Of a DNA stretch of 64,000 bases, positions 1-9,596 are shown piece after piece (the stretch's first letter is position 1; each line of letters begins with the position of its first letter). The stretch is taken from the NCBI RefSeq assembly GCF_004330295.1, contig NZ_SJOJ01000010.1, positions 62,001 through 126,000 of the forward strand, in the 5' to 3' direction. The DNA comes from Rahnella victoriana. GTDB taxonomy: Bacteria; Pseudomonadota; Gammaproteobacteria; Enterobacterales; Enterobacteriaceae. The notes beneath the pieces are model-generated. The model was not told the DNA's origin. It searched no databases and saw only the letters and a list, made by a program, of their open reading frames with translations. A program made the position numbers and the translations under genes.

Positions 1-2
1 CC

Positions 3-464
3 CTGCTGCTGGCGATTGTGGTGGTGGCCTTTATCGGCCCGAAACTGGAACACGCGATGCTGGCCGTCTGGCTGGCGTTGTTGCCACGTATTTCGCGCAC
101 GATTTACAGCGCCGTACACGATGAGCTGGAAAAAGAGTATGTGGTGGCCGTAAGGCTCGACGGTGCCTCGACCTGGCAAATCCTGCGCTATGCCGTGTTG
201 CCCAATATTGTGGCGGTGCTGGCGACGGAATTTACCCGTGCGCTGTCGATGGCGATCCTGGATATCGCCGCGTTAGGTTTTCTCGATCTGGGCGCGCAAC
301 TGCCTTCACCGGAATGGGGCGCGATGCTCGGCGACTCGCTGGAACTGGTGTATGTCGCACCGTGGACGGTAATGTTGCCGGGTGCCGCCATTCTGGTTAG
401 TGTGCTGCTGATCAACCTGCTGGGTGACGGTGTGCGTCGGGCGATCAATGCGGGGGTGGAATAA
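3..464 (+). CDS. sapC: SapC, peptide ABC transporter permease (5' end outside window)
   Basis: This is the C-terminal part (about 153 residues) of an inner-membrane permease of the SapABCDF antimicrobial-peptide/putrescine transporter. The reading frame is open from base 3, so the gene starts left of the window. The fragment has the binding-protein-dependent permease signature: an EAA-like loop around [11 protein letters not shown] followed by [13 protein letters not shown], and hydrophobic segments at its start and end. The family member in E. coli is about 296 residues, so roughly half is visible. The stop codon TAA shares its last base with the sapD ATG, which shows translational coupling in the sap operon. 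Identification rests on recalled similarity to SapC and on the sapD-sapF neighbours. Confidence 0.93.
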   Translation: MLLAIVVVAFIGPKLEHAMLAVWLALLPRISRTIYSAVHDELEKEYVVAVRLDGASTWQILRYAVLPNIVAVLATEFTRALSMAILDIAALGFLDLGAQLPSPEWGAMLGDSLELVYVAPWTVMLPGAAILVSVLLINLLGDGVRRAINAGVE

Positions 465-1456
465 TGCCGTTACTCGATATCCGCAATCTGACCATTGAAT
501 TTATGACTGCCGACGGTCCGGTGAAAGCCGTAGATCGCGTCAGCATGACCCTGAATGCCGGTGAAATCCGCGGACTTGTAGGCGAATCCGGCTCAGGCAA
601 GAGCCTGATTGCCAAAGCAATTTGTGGTGTGACCAAAGACAACTGGCGCGTCACCGCCGACCGGATGCGTTTCGACAATATCGACCTGTTGCAGCTGTCG
701 CCACGCGAGCGGCGCAAACTGGTCGGGCAAAACGTGTCGATGATTTTTCAGGAACCGCAGTCCTGTCTGGATCCTTCTGAAAACATCGGCCGTCAGCTGA
801 TTCAGGCCATTCCCGGCTGGACGTATAAAGGACGCTGGTATCAGCGCTGGAAATGGCGGAAAAAACGCGCCATCGAGTTGCTGCACCGCGTCGGCATCAA
901 AGATCACAAAGACATTATGGCCAGTTATCCGTATGAGCTGACCGAAGGTGAATGCCAGAAAGTGATGATCGCCATTGCACTGGCGAACCAGCCACGTCTG
1001 CTGATTGCCGATGAGCCTACCAACGCCATGGAACCGACCACACAGGCGCAGATTTTCCGCCTGCTGGCGCGTCTCAACCAGAACAATAACACCACGATTT
1101 TGCTGATCAGCCACGACCTGCAAATGATGAGTAAATGGGCGAACCGCATTAACGTGCTGTATTGCGGGCAAACAGTGGAAAGCGCCGTGTGTGAAGAACT
1201 GCTGTCGGTACCGCATCATCCTTATACTCAGGCGCTGATCCGCGCGATGCCGGACTTCGGGCGTTCACTGCCCCATAAGAGCCGCCTGAATACGCTGCCG
1301 GGAGCCATTCCGTCACTGGAACATTTGCCGATTGGCTGTCGTCTCGGGCCGCGTTGCCCGTATGCACAGAAAAAATGCATCGAAACCCCGCGTCTGCGGC
1401 TGGCGAAAACCCATGCGTATGCCTGCCACTTTCCGCTGAACATGGAGGAGCAATAA
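464..1456 (+). CDS. sapD: SapD, peptide ABC transporter ATP-binding protein
   Basis: ATPase subunit of the Sap peptide transporter, on the cytoplasmic face of the inner membrane, 330 residues as in the family. The Walker A motif is GESGSGKS near residue 40. The ABC signature appears in the divergent form LTEGE that is typical of SapD rather than LSGGQ. Walker B lies in LLIADEPTN. The C-terminal part has the oligopeptide/dipeptide transporter extension with the Cys-containing [13 protein letters not shown] segment. The start ATG overlaps the sapC stop and the stop TAA overlaps the sapF ATG, so the three genes form one operon. SapD is also known for supporting Trk potassium uptake in E. coli; nothing here tests that. 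Confidence 0.96.
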   Translation: MPLLDIRNLTIEFMTADGPVKAVDRVSMTLNAGEIRGLVGESGSGKSLIAKAICGVTKDNWRVTADRMRFDNIDLLQLSPRERRKLVGQNVSMIFQEPQSCLDPSENIGRQLIQAIPGWTYKGRWYQRWKWRKKRAIELLHRVGIKDHKDIMASYPYELTEGECQKVMIAIALANQPRLLIADEPTNAMEPTTQAQIFRLLARLNQNNNTTILLISHDLQMMSKWANRINVLYCGQTVESAVCEELLSVPHHPYTQALIRAMPDFGRSLPHKSRLNTLPGAIPSLEHLPIGCRLGPRCPYAQKKCIETPRLRLAKTHAYACHFPLNMEEQ

Positions 1457-2265
1457 TGGGCGAAACCCTGCTCGAAGTCCGAAATCTGAGCAAAACGTTC
1501 CGTTATCGCACCGGACTGTTCCGCAAAATGAATCTTGATGCCGTGAAGCCGGTGAGTTTTACGCTGCGTGAAAAACAGACGCTGGCGATTATTGGCGAGA
1601 ACGGCTCAGGGAAATCGACGCTGGCGAAGATGCTGTCCGGCATGGTGGAGCCGAGCGGCGGCGAGATCCTGATTGATGAGCATCCGCTGGAGTTTCGCGA
1701 TTACCGCTTCCGCAGCCAGCAAATCAGGATGATTTTTCAGGATCCGAGCACCTCGCTCAATCCGCGTCAGCGTATCGGACAGTTGCTTGAAGCCCCGCTG
1801 CGTCTGAACGGGGAAATGGATGCCCAGCAGCGTGAACAGCGCATTAATCAGACCTTGCGTCTGGTCGGTATGCTGCCCGATCACGCCAATTATTATCCGC
1901 ACATGCTGGCATCCGGTCAGAAACAACGTGTGGCGCTGGCGCGGGCGCTGATCCTGCAACCGAAAGTGATTGTGGCCGATGAGGCGCTGGCCTCGCTCGA
2001 CATGTCGATGCGCTCGCAAATCATCAATATGATGCTCGAGTTACAGGAGAAGCAGGGGATCTCCTACATTTATGTGACGCAGCATCTGGGCATGATGAAA
2101 CATATCAGCGATCAGGTGCTGGTGATGCATGAGGGTGAAGTGGTGGAACGCGGCAATACCGCTGAAGTGCTGGCGGCCCCCTTGCATGATCTGACCAAGC
2201 GATTGATTTCCAGCCACTTTGGTGAAGCACTGACCGCCGATGCCTGGCGGCGTGACGGGAATTAA
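1456..2265 (+). CDS. sapF: SapF, peptide ABC transporter ATP-binding protein
   Basis: Second ATPase of the Sap transporter, 269 residues. The start chosen is the ATG at 1456, which overlaps the sapD stop and sits behind a strong GGAGGAG at 1444-1450. An in-frame start 102 bases upstream lies inside sapD and is rejected. Walker A is GENGSGKST, the signature is LASGQKQRVALA, and Walker B reads VIVADEALASLD, where Ala replaces the usual Pro as in other SapF proteins. It is the last sap gene; no clear intrinsic terminator follows before yciW, which begins about 130 bases downstream. In E. coli the next genes are fabI-side genes, so the junction with yciW reflects a local deletion or rearrangement. 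Confidence 0.95.
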   Translation: MGETLLEVRNLSKTFRYRTGLFRKMNLDAVKPVSFTLREKQTLAIIGENGSGKSTLAKMLSGMVEPSGGEILIDEHPLEFRDYRFRSQQIRMIFQDPSTSLNPRQRIGQLLEAPLRLNGEMDAQQREQRINQTLRLVGMLPDHANYYPHMLASGQKQRVALARALILQPKVIVADEALASLDMSMRSQIINMMLELQEKQGISYIYVTQHLGMMKHISDQVLVMHEGEVVERGNTAEVLAAPLHDLTKRLISSHFGEALTADAWRRDGN

Positions 2266-2394
2266 GGCTAAAACGTCATCTATTCCTTTTCGATATGATT
2301 TATCGCTTAACATTATTTTATATCGACAGCAGTATCGGCAACGATAGGGTCTGATAATTCGCCTGAGTGACAGGCTTGAAGAAAGGACCCGTTC

Positions 2395-3597
2395 ATGGAA
2401 CAACAACGCAAGGCCGCGCACAGCGGCTGGTATCATGAAACTCAATCCAGCCAGTATGGTCATCTGCCGCTCGATCCGCATGCTGCGTTGGTTCAGGATC
2501 GCTTTCTGCTGGGCATTGATGCGCAACTTGACCCGACACTGCGTCAGTTGCTTAATGAACGTCAGAGACTGCTGCATGCTTCCCGCGCCTGCTATGACGT
2601 GCTGTTCCCGGAGACGCTGAACGTATCGCGGACCGAAACGTTATCTTTATATGACCGGCTGAGCAGTGCACTGACCGTCGCGCAGGTCAGCGGCGTGCAG
2701 ACACTTTGTAGCCATTACGCCGCACGCCTCGCCCCGCTCTCCAGCCCTGATGCCTCCCGTGAAAGCAACATCCGCCAGACCCACATTACCCAGTTCGCCC
2801 GCCTGCTTGCCACCCAGCCGACACTGATCACCACACCGATGCTGCACCAGCTGTACGACGTGGATTTCAGTACCCGCGATATTGTGACCTTTACCCAGCT
2901 GATCGGTTTTGTCAGTTATCAGGCGCGCGTGCTGGCTGTGCTCAATGGTTTACGGGGCCGCGCGGCTGCCGTGCTACCCGGTTTCCCGTCACCGGAAGGC
3001 TGCGAACAAACCGGCTTTTCACTGGCGATGTTGCAGTGGACTTCGCGGCTGCCGGAAGTCGCGCCGGAAAGCGCCAGCCAGCATCAGCAGGATGTGCTGG
3101 ATTTGATCGCACCGGATGCCCGTTCTTCCTCGTTCTATACCCTGCTGGTGCATGATGCCGACGCACTGAGCGAATTCTCGGCGGTGTTCAATCACATTAT
3201 GCAGGCAGGCGAACTGCCTAAAGCGGCGTGGCGCGAACTGGCTGCCGTGGCGACGTCGCAACTCAACGGTTGTTTGTACTGCGCCGGTATCCACGGACGT
3301 TTGTATCTTGAAGCGGGCGGTAATGACCGGCTGATCAACACGTTGTTCGAAGAGCATCATCGTGATGATGCTGTCGATACGTTATCGAAAAACCTGACAG
3401 ATAAAAAAGAGGCCGCATTATTGCAGGCGGTCGTGGCACTGACCCGCACGCCTGAGCGGTTTGATGCCCGGCAGTTACATGGATTATCAGATGCGGGTTA
3501 TTCGGCGACGCAATCTCTGGATATTCTGCTGACAACGGCGCTGTTCAGCTGGTCGAATCGTCTTATTCAGACGCTGGGCGATACGCTGAGCCCGTAG
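2395..3597 (+). CDS. yciW: YciW-like CMD/AhpD-domain protein
   Basis: 400-residue protein recognised as the YciW family, of about 401 residues in E. coli. The C-terminal half carries a carboxymuconolactone-decarboxylase/AhpD-like fold with the redox motif CLYCAGIHGR at about residues 293-302: two cysteines in C-x-x-C spacing and a histidine four residues later, as in AhpD peroxidase-type enzymes. The N-terminal 180 residues form a predicted helical region of unknown role. Substrate is unknown; work in E. coli has linked yciW to cysteine/methionine metabolism, and a peroxidase activity is inferred from the motif only. AGGA about nine bases before the ATG supports the start. A perfect 10-bp stem-loop follows the gene. 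Confidence 0.85.
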   Translation: MEQQRKAAHSGWYHETQSSQYGHLPLDPHAALVQDRFLLGIDAQLDPTLRQLLNERQRLLHASRACYDVLFPETLNVSRTETLSLYDRLSSALTVAQVSGVQTLCSHYAARLAPLSSPDASRESNIRQTHITQFARLLATQPTLITTPMLHQLYDVDFSTRDIVTFTQLIGFVSYQARVLAVLNGLRGRAAAVLPGFPSPEGCEQTGFSLAMLQWTSRLPEVAPESASQHQQDVLDLIAPDARSSSFYTLLVHDADALSEFSAVFNHIMQAGELPKAAWRELAAVATSQLNGCLYCAGIHGRLYLEAGGNDRLINTLFEEHHRDDAVDTLSKNLTDKKEAALLQAVVALTRTPERFDARQLHGLSDAGYSATQSLDILLTTALFSWSNRLIQTLGDTLSP

Positions 3598-3633
3598 TTC
3601 TCCCCCCTTTTCCTTTCATGCTAAATCCCCTCT

Positions 3634-3660
3634 CTCCGGCAGGATATTCCCCTGCCGGAG
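3634..3660. repeat. Perfect 10-bp inverted repeat after yciW
   Basis: CTCCGGCAGG and CCTGCCGGAG are separated by seven bases. No T-run follows on either strand, so it is not a classical intrinsic terminator. It may act as a 3' mRNA stabiliser or be a remnant of a repetitive extragenic element. The rest of the 582-base gap up to dtpA is AT-rich and contains no convincing gene. Confidence 0.6.
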
Positions 3661-3741
3661 TGGACAATTGTAAATGCCCGCGCCACTTAACCGCCATAAG
3701 TCGTACTAATCTTATTTTCAATCGGAAATTTAGTGTTAAAA

Positions 3742-3757
3742 CGCGATGCAGATCACA
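3742..3757. promoter_or_regulatory. Candidate CRP site upstream of dtpA
   Basis: The sequence CGCGA-N6-TCACA, inside AACGCGATGCAGATCACATT, matches the CRP consensus TGTGA-N6-TCACA at 8 of 10 positions with the right half perfect. It lies 420 bases before the dtpA start in a long 582-base intergenic region, so it could serve a distal dtpA promoter. OmpR is the known regulator of dtpA in E. coli; I could not pick out an OmpR site with confidence. Confidence 0.35.
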
Positions 3758-4179
3758 TTACACTGTGACCCGTTCCTGATAGCTCTTCCGCAGCAAATCG
3801 GGCGTTCATAAAAACCCAGAAAAACCCCGTTATCGCAGATGCATTCACTGTTTATTCATCTTCATCCAGACAATAAAACCGATTAAGACTTTTCCGGTAA
3901 AACAATAACCACAACGCATCGTGGATTATTATTCATACAACATATTCACATTGTCTATTTAGAAAACATAAACGTTAATTCTGCATAACATTTCGAACAC
4001 AGTTTAATCAGGTCGGATAAGTTAAATGTAACGGCATATGTCAAACTCCTTGCCTCATTTACGAAGATAGTGAACATTACTTGCCGTCATCCCATCTTAT
4101 AACAATGCAAAGGGTGCTTATTTCGCGCCACTTATGCGTTTCCGCCACTGAAAGGCGGAAGGAATAAACAGAGGTCCGA

Positions 4180-5691
4180 GTGTCAACTGCAAACAAAACA
4201 CCAAACAACGAAAGCGTGAGTCTGAACGCCTTCAAACAGCCAAAAGCGTTTTACCTGATCTTCTCCATCGAATTGTGGGAACGTTTCGGTTATTACGGCC
4301 TGCAAGGGATCATGGCGGTTTACCTGGTCAAAATGCTTGGCCTGAGTGAAGCCGATTCCATCACCCTGTTCTCTTCCTTCAGTGCACTGGTCTACGGCTT
4401 CGTGGCAATCGGTGGCTGGCTCGGCGATAAAGTGCTGGGGTCAAAACGCGTGATCGTGCTTGGCGCGATTGTTCTGGCGTTAGGTTATTCCTTCGTTGCC
4501 TATTCCGGCCACGAAGTCTTCTGGGTTTATCTGGGTATGGCGACTATCGCCGTCGGCAGTGGCTTGTTTAAAGCAAATCCATCCTCATTGCTTTCTACCT
4601 GCTACGAAAAAGATGACCCGCGTCTTGATGGCGCATTCACCATGTATTACATGTCTGTGAACATCGGCTCATTCTTCTCCATGCTGGCAACGCCATGGCT
4701 TGCCGCGCAGTACGGCTGGAGCGTCGCGTTCTCCCTGAGCGTGGTCGGTATGCTGATCACCATCGTGAACTTCATGTTCTGCCGCAAATGGGTAAAACGT
4801 CAGGGTTCAAAACCAGACTTCGCACCGCTGCAGTTCAAAAAACTGCTGATGGTTCTGGTCGGCGTGGTGGCACTGGTGTTCCTGTCCAGCTGGTTGCTGC
4901 ATAACCAAACCATCGCACGTATGGTTCTGGGTGTGGTGTCCGTGGGTATCATCATTGTGTTTGCGAAAGAAACCTTCTCCATGCAGGGCATTGCACGTCG
5001 TAAGATGATTGTTGCTTTCCTGCTGATGATGGAAGCGGTGGTATTCTTTGTGCTGTACAGCCAGATGCCAACGTCGCTGAACTTCTTCGCGATCCACAAC
5101 GTGGGGCATGATCTGCTGGGTATCAGCTTCCAGCCTGAGCAGTTCCAGGCGCTGAACCCGTTCTGGATCATGGTGGCAAGCCCGATTCTGGCGGCTGTCT
5201 ATACCAAAGTGGGCGACCGTATGCCAATGCCGCACAAGTTTGCGATTGGTATGGTGCTGTGTTCAGGTGCATTCCTGGTTCTGCCGTGGGGTGCAAGCCT
5301 GGCGAATGAGCAGGGTATCGTGTCTGTTAACTGGCTGGTACTGAGCTACGCGCTGCAGAGTATCGGTGAGCTGATGATTTCAGGTCTGGGTCTGGCGATG
5401 GTGGCACAACTGGTTCCACAGCGTCTGATGGGCTTCATCATGGGTGCCTGGTTCCTGACTACCGCTGCGGCGGCGATCATCGCAGGCTACGTAGCGAACC
5501 TGACTGCTGTGCCTTCAGACATTGAAGATGCGCATGCTTCACTGGCTATTTACAGCCATGTGTTCCTGCAAATTGGTATCGCAACTGCCGTGATTGCCGT
5601 GCTGATGCTGGTCACAGCGTCTAAACTGCACCGCATGACGCTGGATCGGGATACTGACGAAAAACAACCAGAACTGGCTTCCGCGCAGTAA
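4180..5691 (+). CDS. dtpA: DtpA (TppB), proton-dependent di/tripeptide permease
   Basis: 503-residue inner-membrane symporter of the POT/PTR family that imports di- and tripeptides with protons; E. coli DtpA has 500 residues. The first membrane helix carries the ExxER proton-coupling motif in [11 protein letters not shown] (about residues 30-40). The PTR2 signature is visible around [28 protein letters not shown] (cited here in two parts: [13 protein letters not shown] and [15 protein letters not shown]). About 14 hydrophobic segments span the chain. The start is GTG at 4180, followed by [20 protein letters not shown], which matches the E. coli N-terminus. In E. coli gstA follows directly; here an 8-kb block intervenes. 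A strong terminator follows. Confidence 0.96.
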   Translation: MSTANKTPNNESVSLNAFKQPKAFYLIFSIELWERFGYYGLQGIMAVYLVKMLGLSEADSITLFSSFSALVYGFVAIGGWLGDKVLGSKRVIVLGAIVLALGYSFVAYSGHEVFWVYLGMATIAVGSGLFKANPSSLLSTCYEKDDPRLDGAFTMYYMSVNIGSFFSMLATPWLAAQYGWSVAFSLSVVGMLITIVNFMFCRKWVKRQGSKPDFAPLQFKKLLMVLVGVVALVFLSSWLLHNQTIARMVLGVVSVGIIIVFAKETFSMQGIARRKMIVAFLLMMEAVVFFVLYSQMPTSLNFFAIHNVGHDLLGISFQPEQFQALNPFWIMVASPILAAVYTKVGDRMPMPHKFAIGMVLCSGAFLVLPWGASLANEQGIVSVNWLVLSYALQSIGELMISGLGLAMVAQLVPQRLMGFIMGAWFLTTAAAAIIAGYVANLTAVPSDIEDAHASLAIYSHVFLQIGIATAVIAVLMLVTASKLHRMTLDRDTDEKQPELASAQ

Positions 5692-5720
5692 GCGCAGAAA
5701 GAATCTGACGATGGTTGACG

Positions 5721-5746
5721 AACGCCTCCTCCGGGAGGCGTTTTTT
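5721..5746 (+). terminator. Intrinsic terminator of dtpA
   Basis: AACGCCTCC and GGAGGCGTT form a 9-bp stem with a four-base loop, followed by a run of six T. Confidence 0.9.
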
Positions 5747-5785
5747 ATGGTGCAACGCCCTGCCCCTCCGCCGTTCCCCTGTTTT

Positions 5786-7681
5786 TCACCCTAAATAATA
5801 CCGCCCTTTCCCGCTCTGCTTCGCCCGGTACATCGCGGCATCGGCGCGTGCCATCAGCGTATCGGGTAACAGCGGCTGACGGGCGCGGCCGACTGCCACA
5901 CCGATGCTGGCGGATAAGGCCACCGGAACCCCGGCCACCCGCTCGATGGCGTGTAATGCGCTCATCAGGCTGATGCAAATGCGGCTGACATCACTTTCGG
6001 TATTCACCAGATGCCCAAGCAAAACGGTAAATTCATCCCCGGCCAGACGCGCCACCACGTCCTGAGAACGCAGATGACTGCGCAGGGTATGACCGAAGAA
6101 CTTCAGGATTAAATCACCAAATTCGTGCCCGTAGGTGTCGTTATAAGCTTTAAAATTATCAATATCCAAAAAGAGCAATGCGATGTCTTTATCTGCTTTT
6201 TCTTGTTGTCTGGCTGCATACATCAGGGACTGCTGAAACGCGCGCCGGTTAGGTAAGCCGGTCAGTGGATCGTGATTGGCTTCGAATTCCAGCTGCGCCT
6301 GTAATTCTTTAATCTCACTGATGTCTGTCGACAGGCCGTAGTATCCCTGGCGGATATCGTCGCAGGGGATCAGCGTGGTATGCAGTACGCCGCCTTTGCC
6401 GTGACGGGAATGATGCGGCAACTCAATTTCGTAACTGACAGCAATGCCCTGTAAAGCCTGACGGATGTAGGGCTGAATTTTTTGATAACTGTCATCCCCG
6501 ACCACTTCCCTGACCGTCTTCCCGCTGACCTGTGTTTCCTCAACGCCGTACCAGTTGGCATGGAAATGGTTCACAAAGGTGTATTGCTCGCTGGCATCTA
6601 CATGGCAAATCAGCGCGGGAATGTTGTCGGTGATCGCCCTGAGACGGTTTTTACTTTCCGTCAGTTCACGCTCACGCGTCAGCCGCTGGGCGATTTCCTG
6701 ATGTAACTGATCCATCGCCACCTGTAACTCGTTGGTGCGCGCCGCCACCCGCCGCTCCAGGTCTTCCTGCAGCGTATACAGCGCCTGTTCGATGTGTTTA
6801 CGTTCGGTAATATCGTTGATGACCACGATGTAGTGATGGGCTTCACCGGCGGGATTGCGCACCAGCGAGGCGGTCAGTGTCACCCAAAGCGTGCTGCCGT
6901 CAGCCCGTTGCAAAAGTTTTTCGACGCTGAAGCTGTTGATCTCACCGGAAAGCAAACGGGGAACCAGAATGTTCTCGGCATAAATGTCTTCGGGATGCGT
7001 GACGTCATGCAGCAGGCAGGCGCGCAGCTGATATTCGGCGTACCCGAGCATATTGCACACCTGCGGATTGATCCGCAGCCAGCGCCAGTCGAGGCCGACC
7101 AGCGAAAACCCGACGGCGGCGTGCGCAAATGTCTGTTCAAACAGGGCTTCACTTTTTGCCAGATTATCTTCCACCCGCGCCGTGTACTGACGGTTTTCCA
7201 GATGAAAAATGTAGCTTTGCACCAGCGCGGTCATGTCCGTCAACGTCTGCTGGTCTTCGTCGCTCCATTCCCGTACCCGGTCATCAATCAGACACATGGC
7301 GCCCAGTGCGATCCCCTCTTTCGAGTGCAGCGCACAGCCCGCATAAAACACAATGTGCGGGGCACCGGTTACCAGCGGGTTGTCATGAAAACGCAAATCG
7401 AGGCGGGCATCCCGCACAATCAGGGGGCCGGATTCCAGAATGGTGTGACCACAAAACGAGGTATCGCGGGGAGACTGGTTGATATCAACCCCGGTATGAG
7501 ACAAAAACCACTGCCGGTCGGTATCAATTAGCGAAACAACCACCGCCCTGACCTGAAACTGGCGAGCGGCCATCCGGGTGATCCGGTCGATTTCCTCAAT
7601 TCTGGGGGAATCCAGTATGCCCAGAGAAGCCAGTATGGCAAGACGAGCCTGTTCATCTACTGCCGGTTGAGGGACTAACAT
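5786..7681 (-). CDS. GAF-PAS-PAS-GGDEF diguanylate cyclase
   Basis: 631-residue cytosolic protein predicted to make c-di-GMP. Residues about 10-165 form a GAF domain (DTDRQWFLSHTG, DTSFCGHTI). A PAS/PAC pair follows at about 185-305 and ends in VVINDITERKHIE. A coiled coil at about 310-345 (LERRVAARTNELQ) and a second PAS domain to about 460 come next. The GGDEF domain fills the C-terminus. Its active-site loop reads AGDEF at 547-551, a permitted variant. The substrate-binding FLDIDNFKAYNDTYGHEFGD segment is intact. An RxxD product-inhibition I-site (RSQD, 538-541) sits exactly five residues upstream. No membrane segment is visible, so sensing is likely cytoplasmic. The first gene of a c-di-GMP block; no E. 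coli neighbour equivalent. Confidence 0.9.
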   Translation of the reverse strand: MLVPQPAVDEQARLAILASLGILDSPRIEEIDRITRMAARQFQVRAVVVSLIDTDRQWFLSHTGVDINQSPRDTSFCGHTILESGPLIVRDARLDLRFHDNPLVTGAPHIVFYAGCALHSKEGIALGAMCLIDDRVREWSDEDQQTLTDMTALVQSYIFHLENRQYTARVEDNLAKSEALFEQTFAHAAVGFSLVGLDWRWLRINPQVCNMLGYAEYQLRACLLHDVTHPEDIYAENILVPRLLSGEINSFSVEKLLQRADGSTLWVTLTASLVRNPAGEAHHYIVVINDITERKHIEQALYTLQEDLERRVAARTNELQVAMDQLHQEIAQRLTRERELTESKNRLRAITDNIPALICHVDASEQYTFVNHFHANWYGVEETQVSGKTVREVVGDDSYQKIQPYIRQALQGIAVSYEIELPHHSRHGKGGVLHTTLIPCDDIRQGYYGLSTDISEIKELQAQLEFEANHDPLTGLPNRRAFQQSLMYAARQQEKADKDIALLFLDIDNFKAYNDTYGHEFGDLILKFFGHTLRSHLRSQDVVARLAGDEFTVLLGHLVNTESDVSRICISLMSALHAIERVAGVPVALSASIGVAVGRARQPLLPDTLMARADAAMYRAKQSGKGRYYLG

Positions 7682-7846
7682 AATGCACTCTCAATGATTA
7701 CTGGTGAATATTCCACCAAGTCTACTGTGTTTGTCCGAAAAGACGGCGCTGAATCCGCCCCTGAGAGGCAAAAATCAGAATAGTGACAGATCACGAAATG
7801 CGTATTTTTTTAACAGCTGGTGAACAAATAAGGCTAAATCAAACGA

Positions 7847-8878
7847 TTAAAGCGAACTCACCCAATTCACATGCGTGGCATCAGCCTGCCCGGAAAGCTC
7901 GGCATCACGGCGAAATTTCTCCCGCATCTCTGACGGCGTTGCCCCGTAGAACTCATGGAAGTAACGGCGCAGCGAACTCAGCTCCAGCCCGCACTGGCGG
8001 GCGATGGCGGCCAGACTCTGATCTGACATGGAAGACGTACGCAGCAGTCGCTTCGCCAGCAACAGACGGCGGCTGCGGATAAACTGCGCGATGCCCCCCA
8101 GCGGCTCAAACAGGCGGTATAGCCCGGAGCGGGAAATGCCAAAATCTTTGCACAGAATATCGATACTGATCGGACTGCCCAGATGCTTTTCGATATACAG
8201 GCAGATGCGTTCAAGACGCGCGCTCTGCTCAAACGGGTGTTCCACTTTTTTGCCCGCCACCAGATGCAGCGTTTGCAGGAACACGGCAGCCGCCCCTTCG
8301 CCGGTGCTCAGCACTTCCTGCTCGGTCATCTGATCAAACACCTGCACCATGGTGGCAAAGTGATTGCGCAGGATGATATTGACCGGAGAAGTGGCCGGGA
8401 TGCGTTTGCCGTGCAGTGCCGCAATGTCGACATTAAAATGCAGGCTGTGCTTGGGCATAATGATGTACTGGTAAGAACCGAGGCGTGGTTTCTGATCCCC
8501 CGGATAGACATGGATCTTAATCGGCTGAGACATATCCTGAATCATGATGTCTCCCTGATTAAGCATAAATCGCTCGCCATAACACTGGCATTCCATGCCG
8601 CCGATGATGATGATGAAAATCACAATGTGATCCGGCATGGAAAACAGGTTGCCGTACTGGCGGTTAATGTCATGCTCACTGACGGTCAGCACACCACCAA
8701 TGACGCGGCCAAAGTTGTAGCCCGTCACGCCCCAGTCAAATTCTTCCCTGTGACGGTCAGGCAATTCCAGTTTAAAACCGGCACTGGACATTCCGTCTTC
8801 CCATTCGTAAAAACGGGTTTCGAAATCCTGATAAATGTTGGCGCCGTCAACGATCTTGCGTGAAGAGGAGTCGCTCAT
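7847..8878 (-). CDS. AraC-family transcriptional regulator
   Basis: 343-residue regulator with an N-terminal AraC-binding-like cupin domain (about 30-220) and two C-terminal helix-turn-helix units. The first is around ISIDILCKDFGISRSGLYRLF and the second around SLAAIARQCGLELSSLRRYFHEFYGATPSE (given as landmarks: IDILCKDFGISRSGLYRLF, then IARQCGLELSSLRRYF). I place the start at the ATG at 8878, behind GGTGA four bases away. A TTG 60 bases upstream would add 20 residues but its Shine-Dalgarno is only one base away. It lies on the same strand as the GAF-GGDEF gene, 165 bases upstream of it. Ligand and targets are not recognisable. Control of the neighbouring cyclase gene is possible but only inferred from position. 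Confidence 0.88.
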   Translation of the reverse strand: MSDSSSRKIVDGANIYQDFETRFYEWEDGMSSAGFKLELPDRHREEFDWGVTGYNFGRVIGGVLTVSEHDINRQYGNLFSMPDHIVIFIIIIGGMECQCYGERFMLNQGDIMIQDMSQPIKIHVYPGDQKPRLGSYQYIIMPKHSLHFNVDIAALHGKRIPATSPVNIILRNHFATMVQVFDQMTEQEVLSTGEGAAAVFLQTLHLVAGKKVEHPFEQSARLERICLYIEKHLGSPISIDILCKDFGISRSGLYRLFEPLGGIAQFIRSRRLLLAKRLLRTSSMSDQSLAAIARQCGLELSSLRRYFHEFYGATPSEMREKFRRDAELSGQADATHVNWVSSL

Positions 8879-9184
8879 TTTGTCACCGAAAATTAAGATA
8901 ATTCCGAAACGATAATCCACGTCAGCCTGTGAAATCAATCCTCAGCAGCAATTGGTAATACTTTTTCACCGCAGACCCTTATTTTGGCTATGCGCAAAGG
9001 CTGTCTAAAAGACTGTGAAATCAGGCAGTAAACCGCGTTAACCGGCGGATTGTGCCCGCAGGTAATTCGCGATAATAATTTGCGGATCAGTTAATATTAC
9101 CGGCGTTAACCGCACTTTTCGGTTTGCTATCCTTAATTAAACCTAAGTCAAATTAATGACTCAGAGAATCACCAGGAGCATGCG

Positions 9185-9454
9185 ATGGAAAAAAGAAAGG
9201 TCCTGGATGAAGGACGTCAGCTGAAAAGAATCAATGCGGAAACCCGCAGGCAGTCGCATATGCATAAATGGTTTGCCATCATTGCGGCGCTCGATTGTGT
9301 GCTGGTTATTTTTTATGATCAGGATATGCGAAATATCGTTTTTTCGGCAGGCGTCTGTATCGTTTGCACCTTTCTGTGGCTCAAAGGCCGCAAACAATCC
9401 CGTGGTTATCGCCGCGAATGGGATGAAAAATTCGGCACCAAAAAGCATCACTGA
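9185..9454 (+). CDS. Small two-helix membrane protein, unknown function
   Basis: 89-residue protein that I do not recognise. A basic, polar N-terminus of 27 residues (rich in Lys, Arg and Glu) is followed by two membrane helices at about 28-44 (WFAIIAALDCVLVIFY) and 50-66 (IVFSAGVCIVCTFLWL), a short charged loop YDQDMRN between them, and a strongly basic tail ending KKHH. Both ends should therefore lie in the cytoplasm. CAGGAG seven bases before the ATG is a strong ribosome site, which supports a real gene. It stands divergent from the AraC-type regulator and upstream of a membrane GGDEF gene, 142 bases away. Confidence 0.75.
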   Translation: MEKRKVLDEGRQLKRINAETRRQSHMHKWFAIIAALDCVLVIFYDQDMRNIVFSAGVCIVCTFLWLKGRKQSRGYRREWDEKFGTKKHH

Positions 9455-9596
9455 GTGCTTTATTGCCGTATTATCCCGCGCCGGCCTCCTTCGTTTATAA
9501 AGAAATTCCTAAAATTACTGAAAGTGTTTCTGTCCGGTGCCTCTTATCAGTCAGAATAACATCCGGCATACCCGCAAATAACAACTCATACAATTT

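Noticed and set aside
6794..7531. 245-codon open frame opposite the GAF-PAS-PAS-GGDEF gene
   Set aside because: The minus-strand gene has clear GAF, PAS and GGDEF domains; the plus-strand frame has none.
8183..8863. 226-codon open frame opposite the AraC-type regulator
   Set aside because: His- and Gln-rich antisense translation without ribosome site; the AraC domains on the other strand are clear.
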